Assembly: GCA_049487715.1 (NCBI GenBank)
Contig: CP150555.1
Location: 186,001 to 250,000, forward strand
Length of the DNA stretch: 64,000 nucleotides
Direction: 5' to 3'
Origin: Pycnococcus provasolii
Lineage: Eukaryota > Chlorophyta > Pseudoscourfieldiophyceae > Pseudoscourfieldiales
In this document: positions 39,267 to 48,540 of the stretch, piece by piece
Layout: each line of letters starts with the position of its first letter
Position numbering within the stretch: position 1 is the first letter of the stretch
Position numbers and translations under genes: made by a program
Notes under the pieces: model-generated
What the model saw: only the letters and a program-made list of their open reading frames with translations
Told to the model about the DNA's origin: nothing
The model's database searches: none

Positions 39267-39737
39267 TCACGATGACTTGCTTCCCGACTTGTCCTTTTCG
39301 GCAGCTCGTCTCTTGTCGCGATGGCTTAAGAGATTACCGGGCGTGACTTCAAGCATCGCATCCGTGCCACCGCCATCCTCTGGTGCAAGAAACTCGCGCT
39401 CAGCCAGCCAGGAGAATCGTTTTTGTTTGTTCGTCTCGACAAACTCACGCAGCCACTGCAGGGACACCGCACGAAGCACGGGCGACGTTTCTGGGCTGCT
39501 GAGCAGTTTGCTTTCATCCTCTGCAATTTTGCGCAACTTCGTTTGTTCGAATCCCGCGACGAACTCCTGCAGCGACACGACGCCATCGCTGTTCGTGTCA
39601 AGGTTGTCAAACAAAGAGTTTGCGAGCGTTTCTTCACCCTTAGCTTCGAGCCATGCGCGCAGCTCGTAGTTTTCGAGTTGTCCGTCGCCGTTCGCGTCAA
39701 TTTGCCTGAATAGCTGAAGAGCTGCGTCGTTTGACAT
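39267..39737 (-). CDS. NLR-like locus, segment 1: EF-hand pair
   Basis: 156 codons from an ATG. Two calcium-binding loops are visible, DANGDGQLENYE and DTNSDGVVSLQE, both with acidic residues at positions 1, 5 and 12 (the first with Asn at 3). After a helical stretch (LRAVSLQWLREFVETNKQKR) the frame ends at SGSKSS. In the next frame the sequence continues as KGQVGKQVIVSYTDIPFEDM, which fits the entry into the TIR-like module better than the stop does. It could also be a small stand-alone EF-hand protein. Confidence 0.6.
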   Translation of the reverse strand: MSNDAALQLFRQIDANGDGQLENYELRAWLEAKGEETLANSLFDNLDTNSDGVVSLQEFVAGFEQTKLRKIAEDESKLLSSPETSPVLRAVSLQWLREFVETNKQKRFSWLAEREFLAPEDGGGTDAMLEVTPGNLLSHRDKRRAAEKDKSGSKSS

Positions 39738-40989
39738 GTCTGCACGAAGTGGGAACCACCAGATAGCCTTCTTACCTCCTCCCCCTCCTCCAGCTCCTCA
39801 ACAACAACCAAAGCGTCTTCAAGAACTCAAGTGCTGCTCACACGAGCTGACGAGCGCTCACTCACTCACAAACTGAATCACTCCCTCACCACTGGCCACG
39901 CGCACAAGCTAGCTAGCTAGCTCCGTGTTATGAGTAGTTAAGTTAGTTATATAAGCGGCCGGCCCAACGGTGGTATCTAAAACGAAGTACGGGTCCTAAG
40001 GTTAAGAGTGATGAGTGATGAGTGTGATGTGATGTTCAGTCGCAGTGATTGATGGGGACGAAGTTTAAGGGTCCCGAGAAAACGGTGAGGGCAATAAGCA
40101 GAGTTGCGTACGATAAACTCATTTCATCAGCCACCCCGTATTCTTTGTTCCTAGACCATCAGCCACGTACGCAGGCAGGCAGGCAAGCACACTACGTCAC
40201 TACGATACGCTGCACTGCACTACACTGCTGCAACCTTACGTGCAGTCCGCGGCCTGGGACCTCCTGATCGTCATCGCCACTCTCATTCCGAATATTCACT
40301 CCCTCCCTTGCATACACACACACCGTTTGTTTGTTTTTCACTCGTCTTTTCAAAAGTAAGTTCAGGGGGAAGTGGTATTGAGCCGAACGATGTAGCAAGA
40401 CAGAGCTCGAAGAATCCCACAGTGGGGGTCCACAAGGGCATTTTAAAGTCAATCCGGCCTTGCACCTCCGCCTTGCGCTCGGCGTGACCACCTGCTAAGT
40501 GCTAACCGGGTCCTGCTACCTGGCACCTCCGGCCTTGCACCTCCGCCTTTGCGCTCGGCTTGACCACCTAAGGTTAGTGCTACCTGGCACCTCCGGCCTT
40601 GCACCTCCGCCTTGCGCTCGGCTTGGCCACCTGAGTGCTACCTGGACCCTGCAGCCTTTACAGGTACAGTCCACACCGCCCAAGCCCCAGAGGAATCCGG
40701 TAAACTTTACACAAAGGAATAATAAGGCGCCGCCTCGGCGGTCACCTAAAGGTTTACTCACCCTTCATGATCGTCTTGCCATCCCCCTGCCCCCTCCCGG
40801 ACCGGAATTGGAATTGGAATTTGCTCCCCCAACCTTGCCTTGCCCCCAATTGGAATTTGCTCCCCTGCCCCGAATTCTCAATCACTCGTCTGTTGTCCGC
40901 CTGTCCGCCCCCTCCATCCCCATCCAGTATCCCCCCTAGTGGTATGCAAGTAAACCGCGTTTGTTTGTAACATCTCCCAAACACACTCC
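39738..40989. other. Divergent intergenic region with a 62-bp tandem repeat
   Basis: About 1.25 kb with no supportable gene. It separates the minus-strand NLR-like locus from the plus-strand dipeptidase, so it should hold both promoters. At 40,455-40,645 a unit of about 62 bp (core CCTCCGGCCTTGCACCTCCG, then CTTGCGCTCGGCTTG) occurs three times with small changes. At 40,800-40,870 short GGAATTGGAATT/CCAATTGGAATTT phrases repeat. Confidence 0.6.
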
Positions 40990-42992
40990 ATGGCGGCGTC
41001 GTCATCCATGTCCATGTCGTCCTCTCTCTCGTCTATGTCTCTCGTCTTCATCGTCGTCCTCACCCTTTCATCGTCTAATTTGGTTTTTCTTCCTCTTTCC
41101 GATGCGTGCACCGTCTCGGTTTCGGGCTCCTTGGCTTCTCATTCTTCATTTCCGCTCGTTTCACATACGGACGATAACGGGTTCACGCCGTCGGATTTAA
41201 GGCTCGTTCGGGTTCCTTCTCGTTCGCTTCGCGCGAAACGGCCTGTTCACGTTTGGGCGCCGAACTACCCGCGTGTTGTCGACGCTTCCATAGCACCCGA
41301 CTACGCACCGTCACCATCATCCCAACCGCCGTTCGTACCCATCGGATTCATACCTGAAGAAGAAAAGAAACAACAACAAAACAACAAAATCATCATCATC
41401 ATCAGCCTCTTCACCAAAAACAACAAACGTACGCCTACCTCGACCTCGAGTACGCGCTGGCGAACGAAGTGGGGTTAGCCGTCGCCGAGTCGTCGTGCAC
41501 GGCAAACACCGTCGGCTGGCCCGTCAACAAGCCGGGAGGATACAACCTCCTGTCCATCAACGAACTCTCAAAAATTGCGCTAGAACGATGCTCCACTTCA
41601 AGGTGCGCCATCTCCCTCATGGGATCTCTCGCCGAAAAGTACGGATTCTACGACGACGGCGCCGGCTCGCCAGACGCGCCAGACTACACAAACTCCGCCG
41701 AAGCGCTCGCCGTCGTCAGCGCCGAAGACGGAGAAGCGTGGATATTCAACATCCTCACAGGAGACAACAACGCGTCAGCCATCTGGGCGGCGCAGCGTGT
41801 TCCCGACGACGCCATATCCGTCATCGCCAACTCCTTCACCATCCGCGAAATCGACTTTGACAACCACGAAACCTTCATGTACAGCGCAAACGTCACGGCG
41901 TTAGCCCTGAAAATGGGGTGGTGGGATCCTCAAAAAGATCCCAAGTTTGACTTCTACGCAAGCTACGGATTCGACCCGATGCGTTCCATGAAGAATAAGA
42001 AACGTGCAAAACAGTTGCAGCGCGTACTGCGGTACTACTCTGGGCGTCGCATGTGGCGCGCCTTTCAGCTCCTCGCGCCGAACAGCTCGATTGCGCAATC
42101 GTTAGATCCTCTCGTCGGCAATCTCCCTCGTCGCATGCAGGGATCGTACCCGTTCGCCATCCGCGTCAGCAGGCATTCCGTTCGCGTCGACCATATGAAG
42201 GCGATGATGCGAGACCACTACGAAGGCACGCGCTTCGACCTCACAAAAGGCATGGCTGCTGGTCCGTACGGCGATCCAAACCGTCCCGCGAACACGGCGC
42301 AGCAAGCGGTGGGACAGTTTGAACGAGCCATCAGCATGCACCGCACGCTGTGGAGTTTTGTCGTGGAGGTGCACAAATCACTCAAATCAAATATGCGAGA
42401 TGGCACTAACCCCAACCTTTCCACCGCGTGGTTTGGATACGACATGCCGCACGGCACCGTGTACCTGCCCTTCTACCCAGCTTCCGAAATTCCGCCTCCG
42501 CGCTCTTTCAGATCTAGATTGGGTCTGATGTCCAACTTCTCCATGGACAGTGCTTGGTGGGCGTTTAACTTCGCGAACCAGTACGCCTCAACAAACTTTC
42601 GGGCAATCAACGCGGACATTCGAGCCAAATCTGAAACAATTGAGCGCCGCATCGACGAGCAAAAGCTCGCGTGGGAAACATCCATCCTTAACAGCAATTC
42701 AAACAGCGGCGGCAGCAGCAGCAGCAGCATCATGGAGCAGCTCGGCACGCGCGCGCAGCACCTTGCCCAGTCTGTTGTGGACGAGTGGTGGCCTTTCGCC
42801 TTTCAGCTGATGGCCAAGTACGGGCAGGGCCTCGTCGTATACAACGAGACGTACGCCGAACGACAAGAGTACCCAGCATGGTGGCTCGACTCCCGCGACG
42901 TTGGCTTTAGCACGTGGCAACCCAATGGCCCGTATCACGGTGTGCCGGATGACGAAGAAGCACCGGAAGAAGTCGAAATTGCTTTGAGCTAA
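40990..42992 (+). CDS. Peptidase family C69 dipeptidase, secreted, with one apparent frameshift
   Basis: C69 dipeptidases are N-terminal-nucleophile hydrolases in which a Cys exposed by processing attacks dipeptides. The first frame (from ATG 40,990) has a hydrophobic signal sequence (SLVFIVVLTLSSSNLVFLPL) followed by SDACTVSVSGSLASHSS; Cys40 is the expected nucleophile. PLVSHTDDN, RPVHVWAPNYPRVV and IGFIPEE follow in family order. The family continuation QTYAYLDLEYALANEVGLAV and AESSCTAN lies in the frame that runs from about 41,358 to 42,992. The switch falls within CAA/AAC and ATC microsatellites at about 41,356-41,430 and no GT-AG intron fits, so a one-base indel or sequence error is likely. 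Downstream motifs include RVSRHSVRVDHMKAMMRDHY and FGYDMPHGTVYLPFYP, as in other C69 proteins. Confidence 0.78.
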
Positions 42993-43199
42993 AATCGCTA
43001 AGATCGCGCTAAAATCGCTAAAATCGCTAAGTCAAGGTTCAATGTTTTTTTGTTCTTGATGTTACAAATTTATATTCATGTATAAAATATGGAAGGATAT
43101 ACTATTCCAGGCTTTTGGGCCAGTCTTCTCAGCCAGTCAGTCTTTTTTCAGGCGGCACTTCCCGCCAGTCAGTCGGCGCATCCAAACTTACTTCTCTAG
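42993..43199. other. Convergent intergenic with short tandem repeat
   Basis: After the dipeptidase stop, (A)AAATCGCTA is repeated four times (about 42,992-43,032). The stretch also holds the 3' end of the convergent 43,200 gene. No gene. Confidence 0.5.
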
Positions 43200-46100
43200 T
43201 TAGCCAAACCAGCCATTCATGTTCACCGAGTCGGGAACAAGGTTTTCCACCCTTCGTCTCATGATCACCACAGGATCCTCACTGCGAGGAGGCGCTTCGG
43301 CACCACCCCACAATTTCTCCTCCTCCTCCTTCTCCTTTTGCTCCTCCATTTCCTCCTCATTTCCTTTATCCTTCTTCTTCGCATCCTTCTTTCCAGGAAC
43401 CTTCTTATCCACCACCACCACCACCTTCTTCTCCTTCACCTCCTCGACGTACATCGGCGCGACTTTCGATCGCCAGAACCATCTCCACATCACGCATCCG
43501 CCTCGAGCCACCGTGTCCAGGTTATCCATCATAGCAAGCCGAGCACCAGCCTCTTGGTTCTGCTTTTCGAGAGCCGCGCGATGGTTAAAGTCTCGTACGT
43601 GGATCCAAGCGTCGATATCAGGCAGCAGCACCGTGCCTCCTTCAGTACTGAAGCTTTCGTGGTCGAGCGTAGTAAATGGCGTGCTTTGCAGCACGGCTGC
43701 CACCGCCAGCGACCTCTCGTGGGCAAAGTACATTGCGTCGAAAGAAGTTTCCAAAGCATACTCCTCGCTAGATGGCATCATGGAAGGACTTGTCATCAAC
43801 TTTTTGTTTGGGTTGGGGGCAACCAAAATACTCGCATCGGCCGTCTCCCCCAGCACACTCGTATTCATCTTCATGCCCATTTCCACAAGTCCACGCAAGT
43901 ACTCAGCATCCACCGTCAGGGTCTTGCCCACCAGGGACGGAAGGCTTGCCGTTCTCAGGCTGTCCAGCCTCGCCTTGGTGACGAGCGCGTCACACACGCA
44001 GTGGTGAATGTACGGCAGAAACATGTCGCGAGAGCGCGTGTCCACCACGCCCTTCTGGCACAGATTTACCAACGGCTTCACCATCGACGCGACGATGCGG
44101 TGGCACCACGGCGAGATTTTCACCTTTCCTTTTCCATCAGGCACTTGGGTAAATGTCCTCTCGAACATGATCTGAGCCGTGGACACGACCAGATTCTCCG
44201 AGTATTTGCTCACCGAGTCGTACACCAGCCGCGTCGCCTCCGACTTAAAGATGACGCGCAGATTCTCCGTGAGCATCCCCACCTGCGAGGATAGCTGCGC
44301 GTACTGTATCAGCAGCGACGCGGCGTTGTACGCCTGCACCATGCCACCCGACATCTCCTTGTTCAGGTCGTTGATCGCCCGCGCTTTCTCGTGGTTTACC
44401 GTGTGACCTGGTGAATTGGTTGGCGAATCACCACCCACCATTTCGCTGCTCAGATCGGACATGATTTGCATCGTGTTCGGGTTGACAATCTCGCCGCAAA
44501 GCTTCCATGTCGCGTCCACGACGCGCATCATGTCGGTGTGCATCACCATGAGGTGCTTCAAGGTGACGGATTCCGGGTAAAGGTGACTCTTGCTGTTCAC
44601 CAGCGCCGAGTACTCCATCAACATGCGCGAAGCCTGGCTGCACACCGCGGCTGTCGCGCCGAGCACGCCAGCCTTGGACATACTCCTCCAGCGCAGCCGC
44701 AGGCCGTGCAGCAGCATAATCGCGCTTTCGCCAACCAGCGACGAGCTGTTAGTCAGCTGCTCCATCACGCGGTAGTCGTGCATCTCCGGGTCAGCCACCA
44801 GGTTGATACTCGCTGCCCTTGCACCTTGGTACATCGTGGCGTCGTGCAGCGTGGCGTTCAGCCTTTCGAGGATCATCGTCTTCGTTGGCTTCTTGTCGCT
44901 AGACCGATGCAGTACCTGGTGATCCACAGTCTCCGCCTCGTCGTCGTCGGAATCCGCCTCCTCATCCTCCTCCTCCTCCTCCTCAGAGTCCTCATCGTTA
45001 TCGTTCATGCGCTTCAAAACCTTCTCGTAGCCGTGCTCATATCTCGCGCAGTCGTGCATGAGCTGCACCGCACGGCCGTACCAGCTGTGCAGCTTCTCGA
45101 TGTGAGGTCGAGGGCCGCTGAAGCGAGCGTGAATCGGGGTCAGGCATGCCAAAAATTCTTGCTGGTGTCTCAACTTCAGGTACTCGTGTCGGTACGACGT
45201 GAAGATCGGCACCAGCTTCTCCAGCTTCTGCAGAGACGGCTCGCTCGAACGTTCGTGAAAGAATGGATTTCTGCGTTTCGGTAGTCGCGCCGGAAGCTTG
45301 TCAGGCGTGTCACTCACGTCACTGACGTGGTACATCGCGGGAAACGCGTTGAGGCTGCACAAGCAGCGTCGCTCGAGCGCCCAGCCACCCATCACGAATG
45401 ATCCACGCCTTGCAAATTTCCTAAGGTTGTACGACTCCTGCGTCTCCGTCATTACCGCGCCTAGCGCGTGGCTACTGTCGCCAACTCTGGAGTTGAGGTC
45501 TTCGTAGCTCATTCCCGGCGCAGCCCTGCTTATTGTCATTGCCAACGTGTGGATGATTCGCCTGTACGCCATCTCGCTCAAAATGCGCCTTTGCGCAAAG
45601 GAAAAGTCGCTAAGCGAGAGGCCGTTGTGGCCAAAGCCAAGGTCCATAATTTCGTGTTCGTACAGGCAAGCGCGCGCCATGCGCGTGCCCTTGGCCGTAA
45701 GCTCGCGAGGGTCTATTCTGAGCATGTCCGACAGGGCGAGCCCGCGCGTGCAAGCGTAGCGGATCATCAGGTCCGTTGCGGATGGCAGCGACGAAATGCA
45801 AAACGCATTCCCGTAGTTGGGAACCGGCATGACGATTCCGCCATCCTCGTGGAAGTTGAGGCCAGCACTCTCTAGAGCAGCCCTCGCCGTCGCTGAGAAG
45901 GACAGGGCAGCATCGATGTCACCCTCCTTCGCTCTACCACCCTTAAGTGGGCCGCGGTTGCCTATGATGTCGTCGGCAATCGAGGTCATCGACTGCACGA
46001 TTGGCTGTACAGCCTCGCCAAGGACGTTCGCCGCCTTGCTGACGATGTTCATTGACGAGTTAAGCTGCGCCGCCAGGAGGTTGAATCCCGGTACCTGATC

Positions 46101-47333
46101 GAGCATCTGGCTGAGAAGCGAATCCGCGTCGTCGTCGTCGTCGCCGCCGTCGCCATACCCCGGGACGTTTTGCCTCCTCAGGATCGTCAGGCTAGTTTTG
46201 AGAACCCTTCGGGACATCTGGTGCGTCCACCCGGTGTTGAAGGACGGCGTGCCCGACATGAAGTCCTCCTTGCTGTACATCCCGTCCAGCGGGTTTGGGC
46301 CGGCCGCGCCACTGTTGCCGAGAATGTCCCTGTAGTACACCAGCGTATTCTCGTACAGCATGACGAGCTTGAAGAAGTCAAAGTGCAGCTTGATTGTGGG
46401 CACACCCTCGTCGTCGTGGTAAGCGCTCAGCCCGCCCGTCTTCTCGGTGCCGCCAACGCACTCTGGAGCATAGTACGGGTCGTGTGCCACCTGGAAGAGC
46501 GAGAGCATCTCGCCCAGCTTCGACGCGACGATGTTCAGGCTCGTCGTGAGCACCGTGCCCAGGCGAAGCAGCGCGCGATCTAGGCTCTCCCACTTGTCGA
46601 CGAACGACGAATCCTCGATGTGCCCCCCCCTGTTCTGGTAGTACAGCAAAGTCTCGCCAGGCTCGGCGATGAGGTGCGAGCGCGCCTTGACGAGGCCGAG
46701 GAAGTTGTCCGCCCTGCTCTCCGTCTGCATGCACAGCTGGAAGATGGCGCCGCACGCCCTCTCCGGGTCGGCAGACACGTCCACCTTCTTCACCTCGACC
46801 AGGCAGGAAATCAGGTCGCGCACTTCTTCCCAAGCTTCTATGGCGAGGCCATTGCACAGCATCGATAGGTACGACGCGCTGACGGCGCTGGTCGCTTTTC
46901 CAAGGTTGTCCAGGTCGCTGTAAGCGTCACTCACAGATCGCGCAGTCTTCGGCGTCTGCACTTGGGACCACGGCGTGAAGTCCTTCGATTCACGTATGAG
47001 TTTCACTAGCATTTTGGAAATCTTGTCTGCACAACTCGCTTGAAACATCATGCGTCCACCGATACCCTCAAACGTGAGGTCGAACAAGCCAGTCACATCG
47101 TTCCACGACAAGAGCGGCGTCTCTCCACTTTTGTCGCCTTCCTTGCTTGAGCTTAAGAGCGTGGCCAGCACGCTGACATTTCGAAAGTGCAGCCTGCCCT
47201 TTTTGGTTTCGACGCGAAACTCCTTCACCACATCCTTCGCCTCTGTCTGACTTTGCTCAAACTGCGCGCGCTCGTGGTCGCGTGTTGTGTGTTTGCGATC
47301 CTTGTTGAAGTGGCTGACACGAACCACCGGCAT
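43200..47333 (-). CDS. Uncharacterised 1377-residue protein
   Basis: A single intact frame from MPVVRVSHFNKDRKH. Mostly helical and soluble-looking, with no signal peptide, membrane segment or catalytic motif I recognise. Notable points: GGDDDDDADSLLSQMLDQVPG near 395-415, a strongly acidic stretch (NDEDSEEEEEEDEEADSDDD) near 775-800, and a Lys/Glu-rich, charged C-terminus (VDKKVPGKKDAKKKDKGNEE). The last third (ISPWCHRIVASMVKPLVNLC; FLPYIHHCVCDALVTKARLD; TVDAEYLRGLVEMGMKMN) has the feel of a helical vesicle-tether or CCDC142-like C-terminus, but this is only an impression. The length and intact frame support a real gene. Confidence 0.8.
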   Translation of the reverse strand: MPVVRVSHFNKDRKHTTRDHERAQFEQSQTEAKDVVKEFRVETKKGRLHFRNVSVLATLLSSSKEGDKSGETPLLSWNDVTGLFDLTFEGIGGRMMFQASCADKISKMLVKLIRESKDFTPWSQVQTPKTARSVSDAYSDLDNLGKATSAVSASYLSMLCNGLAIEAWEEVRDLISCLVEVKKVDVSADPERACGAIFQLCMQTESRADNFLGLVKARSHLIAEPGETLLYYQNRGGHIEDSSFVDKWESLDRALLRLGTVLTTSLNIVASKLGEMLSLFQVAHDPYYAPECVGGTEKTGGLSAYHDDEGVPTIKLHFDFFKLVMLYENTLVYYRDILGNSGAAGPNPLDGMYSKEDFMSGTPSFNTGWTHQMSRRVLKTSLTILRRQNVPGYGDGGDDDDDADSLLSQMLDQVPGFNLLAAQLNSSMNIVSKAANVLGEAVQPIVQSMTSIADDIIGNRGPLKGGRAKEGDIDAALSFSATARAALESAGLNFHEDGGIVMPVPNYGNAFCISSLPSATDLMIRYACTRGLALSDMLRIDPRELTAKGTRMARACLYEHEIMDLGFGHNGLSLSDFSFAQRRILSEMAYRRIIHTLAMTISRAAPGMSYEDLNSRVGDSSHALGAVMTETQESYNLRKFARRGSFVMGGWALERRCLCSLNAFPAMYHVSDVSDTPDKLPARLPKRRNPFFHERSSEPSLQKLEKLVPIFTSYRHEYLKLRHQQEFLACLTPIHARFSGPRPHIEKLHSWYGRAVQLMHDCARYEHGYEKVLKRMNDNDEDSEEEEEEDEEADSDDDEAETVDHQVLHRSSDKKPTKTMILERLNATLHDATMYQGARAASINLVADPEMHDYRVMEQLTNSSSLVGESAIMLLHGLRLRWRSMSKAGVLGATAAVCSQASRMLMEYSALVNSKSHLYPESVTLKHLMVMHTDMMRVVDATWKLCGEIVNPNTMQIMSDLSSEMVGGDSPTNSPGHTVNHEKARAINDLNKEMSGGMVQAYNAASLLIQYAQLSSQVGMLTENLRVIFKSEATRLVYDSVSKYSENLVVSTAQIMFERTFTQVPDGKGKVKISPWCHRIVASMVKPLVNLCQKGVVDTRSRDMFLPYIHHCVCDALVTKARLDSLRTASLPSLVGKTLTVDAEYLRGLVEMGMKMNTSVLGETADASILVAPNPNKKLMTSPSMMPSSEEYALETSFDAMYFAHERSLAVAAVLQSTPFTTLDHESFSTEGGTVLLPDIDAWIHVRDFNHRAALEKQNQEAGARLAMMDNLDTVARGGCVMWRWFWRSKVAPMYVEEVKEKKVVVVVDKKVPGKKDAKKKDKGNEEEMEEQKEKEEEEKLWGGAEAPPRSEDPVVIMRRRVENLVPDSVNMNGWFG

Positions 47334-47972
47334 GCTGCTTTGCTTTTCGTCCTTGTATTTTGTTTATGTTATTTATTTTCCTGGAAAGAGCCGTGTTGTA
47401 TTCCGTGCGCGCGCAGTTGCACTGGCGTACACCACACAAGCCTCGTCTCCTGTGACTTTTGGGTTCAGCTCACCCAAAAGTAGGGAACGGCTGCGAACAA
47501 CACCACCGGTAAGCAAGCTTTCACCAGCTTTCCCAAAGGCGCAGCGCCGCCCCAGCCCACAAGCTCGCACACCTACACACACCTACACACGGCCACCAAC
47601 CAACACGCGACCAACAAGCTGACACCACCAGCAAGCTGACGTCGCGCAAGACAGCGCAAGGAAGCAGCCCACTCACTCGCTCGCTTTCTCAGGCCCTGGG
47701 CCGGCCTTTATCGGTCGGGGTCGGCGAGAGTCAGACGTGGGGGAGAACGTGGACCCTGGCGCGACTACCTGGTCGTCCCCCTTTCCACCTGCAGGCTGCA
47801 AGGGGCGAATTCGGTGCGACGTTGCGCAAGGTGGTTGCGCTGCGCTACGCTAAGGCCTGCTTGTAAACCTTTAGCGCCGGTCCTGTCGTAGAGAAAGAGG
47901 TGACCAGTTCGCCGCATTGGCCGGTTTCATCGAACGGCGAGACCCTGTGCGACTCGTCTGCGACTTCTTACC

Positions 47973-48111
47973 AACTATCCCCCGGAATGCATCATAGTCT
48001 ACTTCGGGCGGTTTTTTTTCATAATGGGGAAGCTCGACCAAATGGGCGAGTAAACCGCCCGAGCCCCGAAGTACATAAGCACTAGACTATGATGCATTCC
48101 GGATATAGTTT
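47973..48111. mobile_element. Short foldback (MITE-like) inverted repeat
   Basis: A 19-bp perfect inverted repeat, CCGGAATGCATCATAGTCT at 47,982-48,000 and its complement at 48,084-48,102, continues inward (ACTTCGGGCGGTTT / AAACCGCCCGAGCCCCGAAG) and outward (AACTAT / ATAGTT) with small interruptions. The whole about 139-bp stretch would fold into one hairpin. No open frame. A miniature inverted-repeat transposon is one reading; a structured 3' or replication-related hairpin is another. I see no clear target-site duplication. Confidence 0.6.
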
Positions 48112-48219
48112 TGTCTCTCACACAAGGACGTCGTGGTGACCGTCGTGTCCACGGTCCACCTCCAAGCCGACCAAACAAGCCGACCAATCAAGAACCAACA
48201 TGCACAGAACCCACCCCAC

Positions 48220-48236
48220 TAACCCTAACCCTAACC
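48220..48236. promoter_or_regulatory. Telomere-like CCCTAA tract
   Basis: CTAACCCTAACCCTAACC. Unlike the others, it is not within 400 bp of a start codon I could assign (nearest is 47,333, about 890 bp away). Confidence 0.45.
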
Positions 48237-48540
48237 GGAGTCTTCTTTGTTAAGGTTAGAGTGTAACGCGACGTTACAATTCCCCCCCGACCTTCTCGAA
48301 CCTCACCACTACTCCATCACGTGCACAAGCTGATATCAGCAGGCATGTTGTCGCGTGCGCGTCACGCCGACCGCCAAAGCACGTCGTTAAGACGACTCGT
48401 GTCTCTGCTCCCCCCTCTTTTCTTCCTACTATCAGCCACCTCCGTCGCCCTGGTCTTTGGCGTTGGGGCTTTCTCAAATTGATTGCTCGTTACAGCATGC
48501 ATGTTTGAAAATCAATTTTTTAACTAATCTCTATCACAAC

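Larger units (their letters stand above)
34301..39737 (-). pseudogene. NLR-like locus: EF-hand, TIR-like, STAND/NACHT NTPase, second TIR-like, ankyrin array; five frame breaks
   Basis: One minus-strand gene is implied by domain continuity, but five frame changes interrupt it, near 39,290, 39,175, 38,320, 37,410 and 35,944. Order of domains: two EF-hands (39,720-39,540), a TIR-like SHAWG module (about 39,150-38,820), a P-loop NTPase (GGAGEGKS near 38,540; LLIFDALDEG near 38,190; ILVTTRPEPGH near 38,030), a helical region, a second TIR-like module (about 36,640-36,410), and ankyrin repeats to 34,310. This is the plan of NOD-like immune receptors, in which TIR modules signal and repeats sense. 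Function is inference. At 35,944 one extra C (CTAATG-C-ATGTCGG) relative to sister repeats breaks frame; no intron could explain it. Either a recent pseudogene or an uneven consensus sequence; intact elsewhere for up to 547 codons. Confidence 0.7.
47334..48540. other. Intergenic region of 1.2 kb with an inverted-repeat element and a telomere-like tract
   Basis: Upstream of the 43,200-47,333 gene and downstream of PRIM2. No gene is supported. Contains the foldback element at 47,973-48,111 and CCCTAACCCTAACC at 48,223-48,236. Confidence 0.6.
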
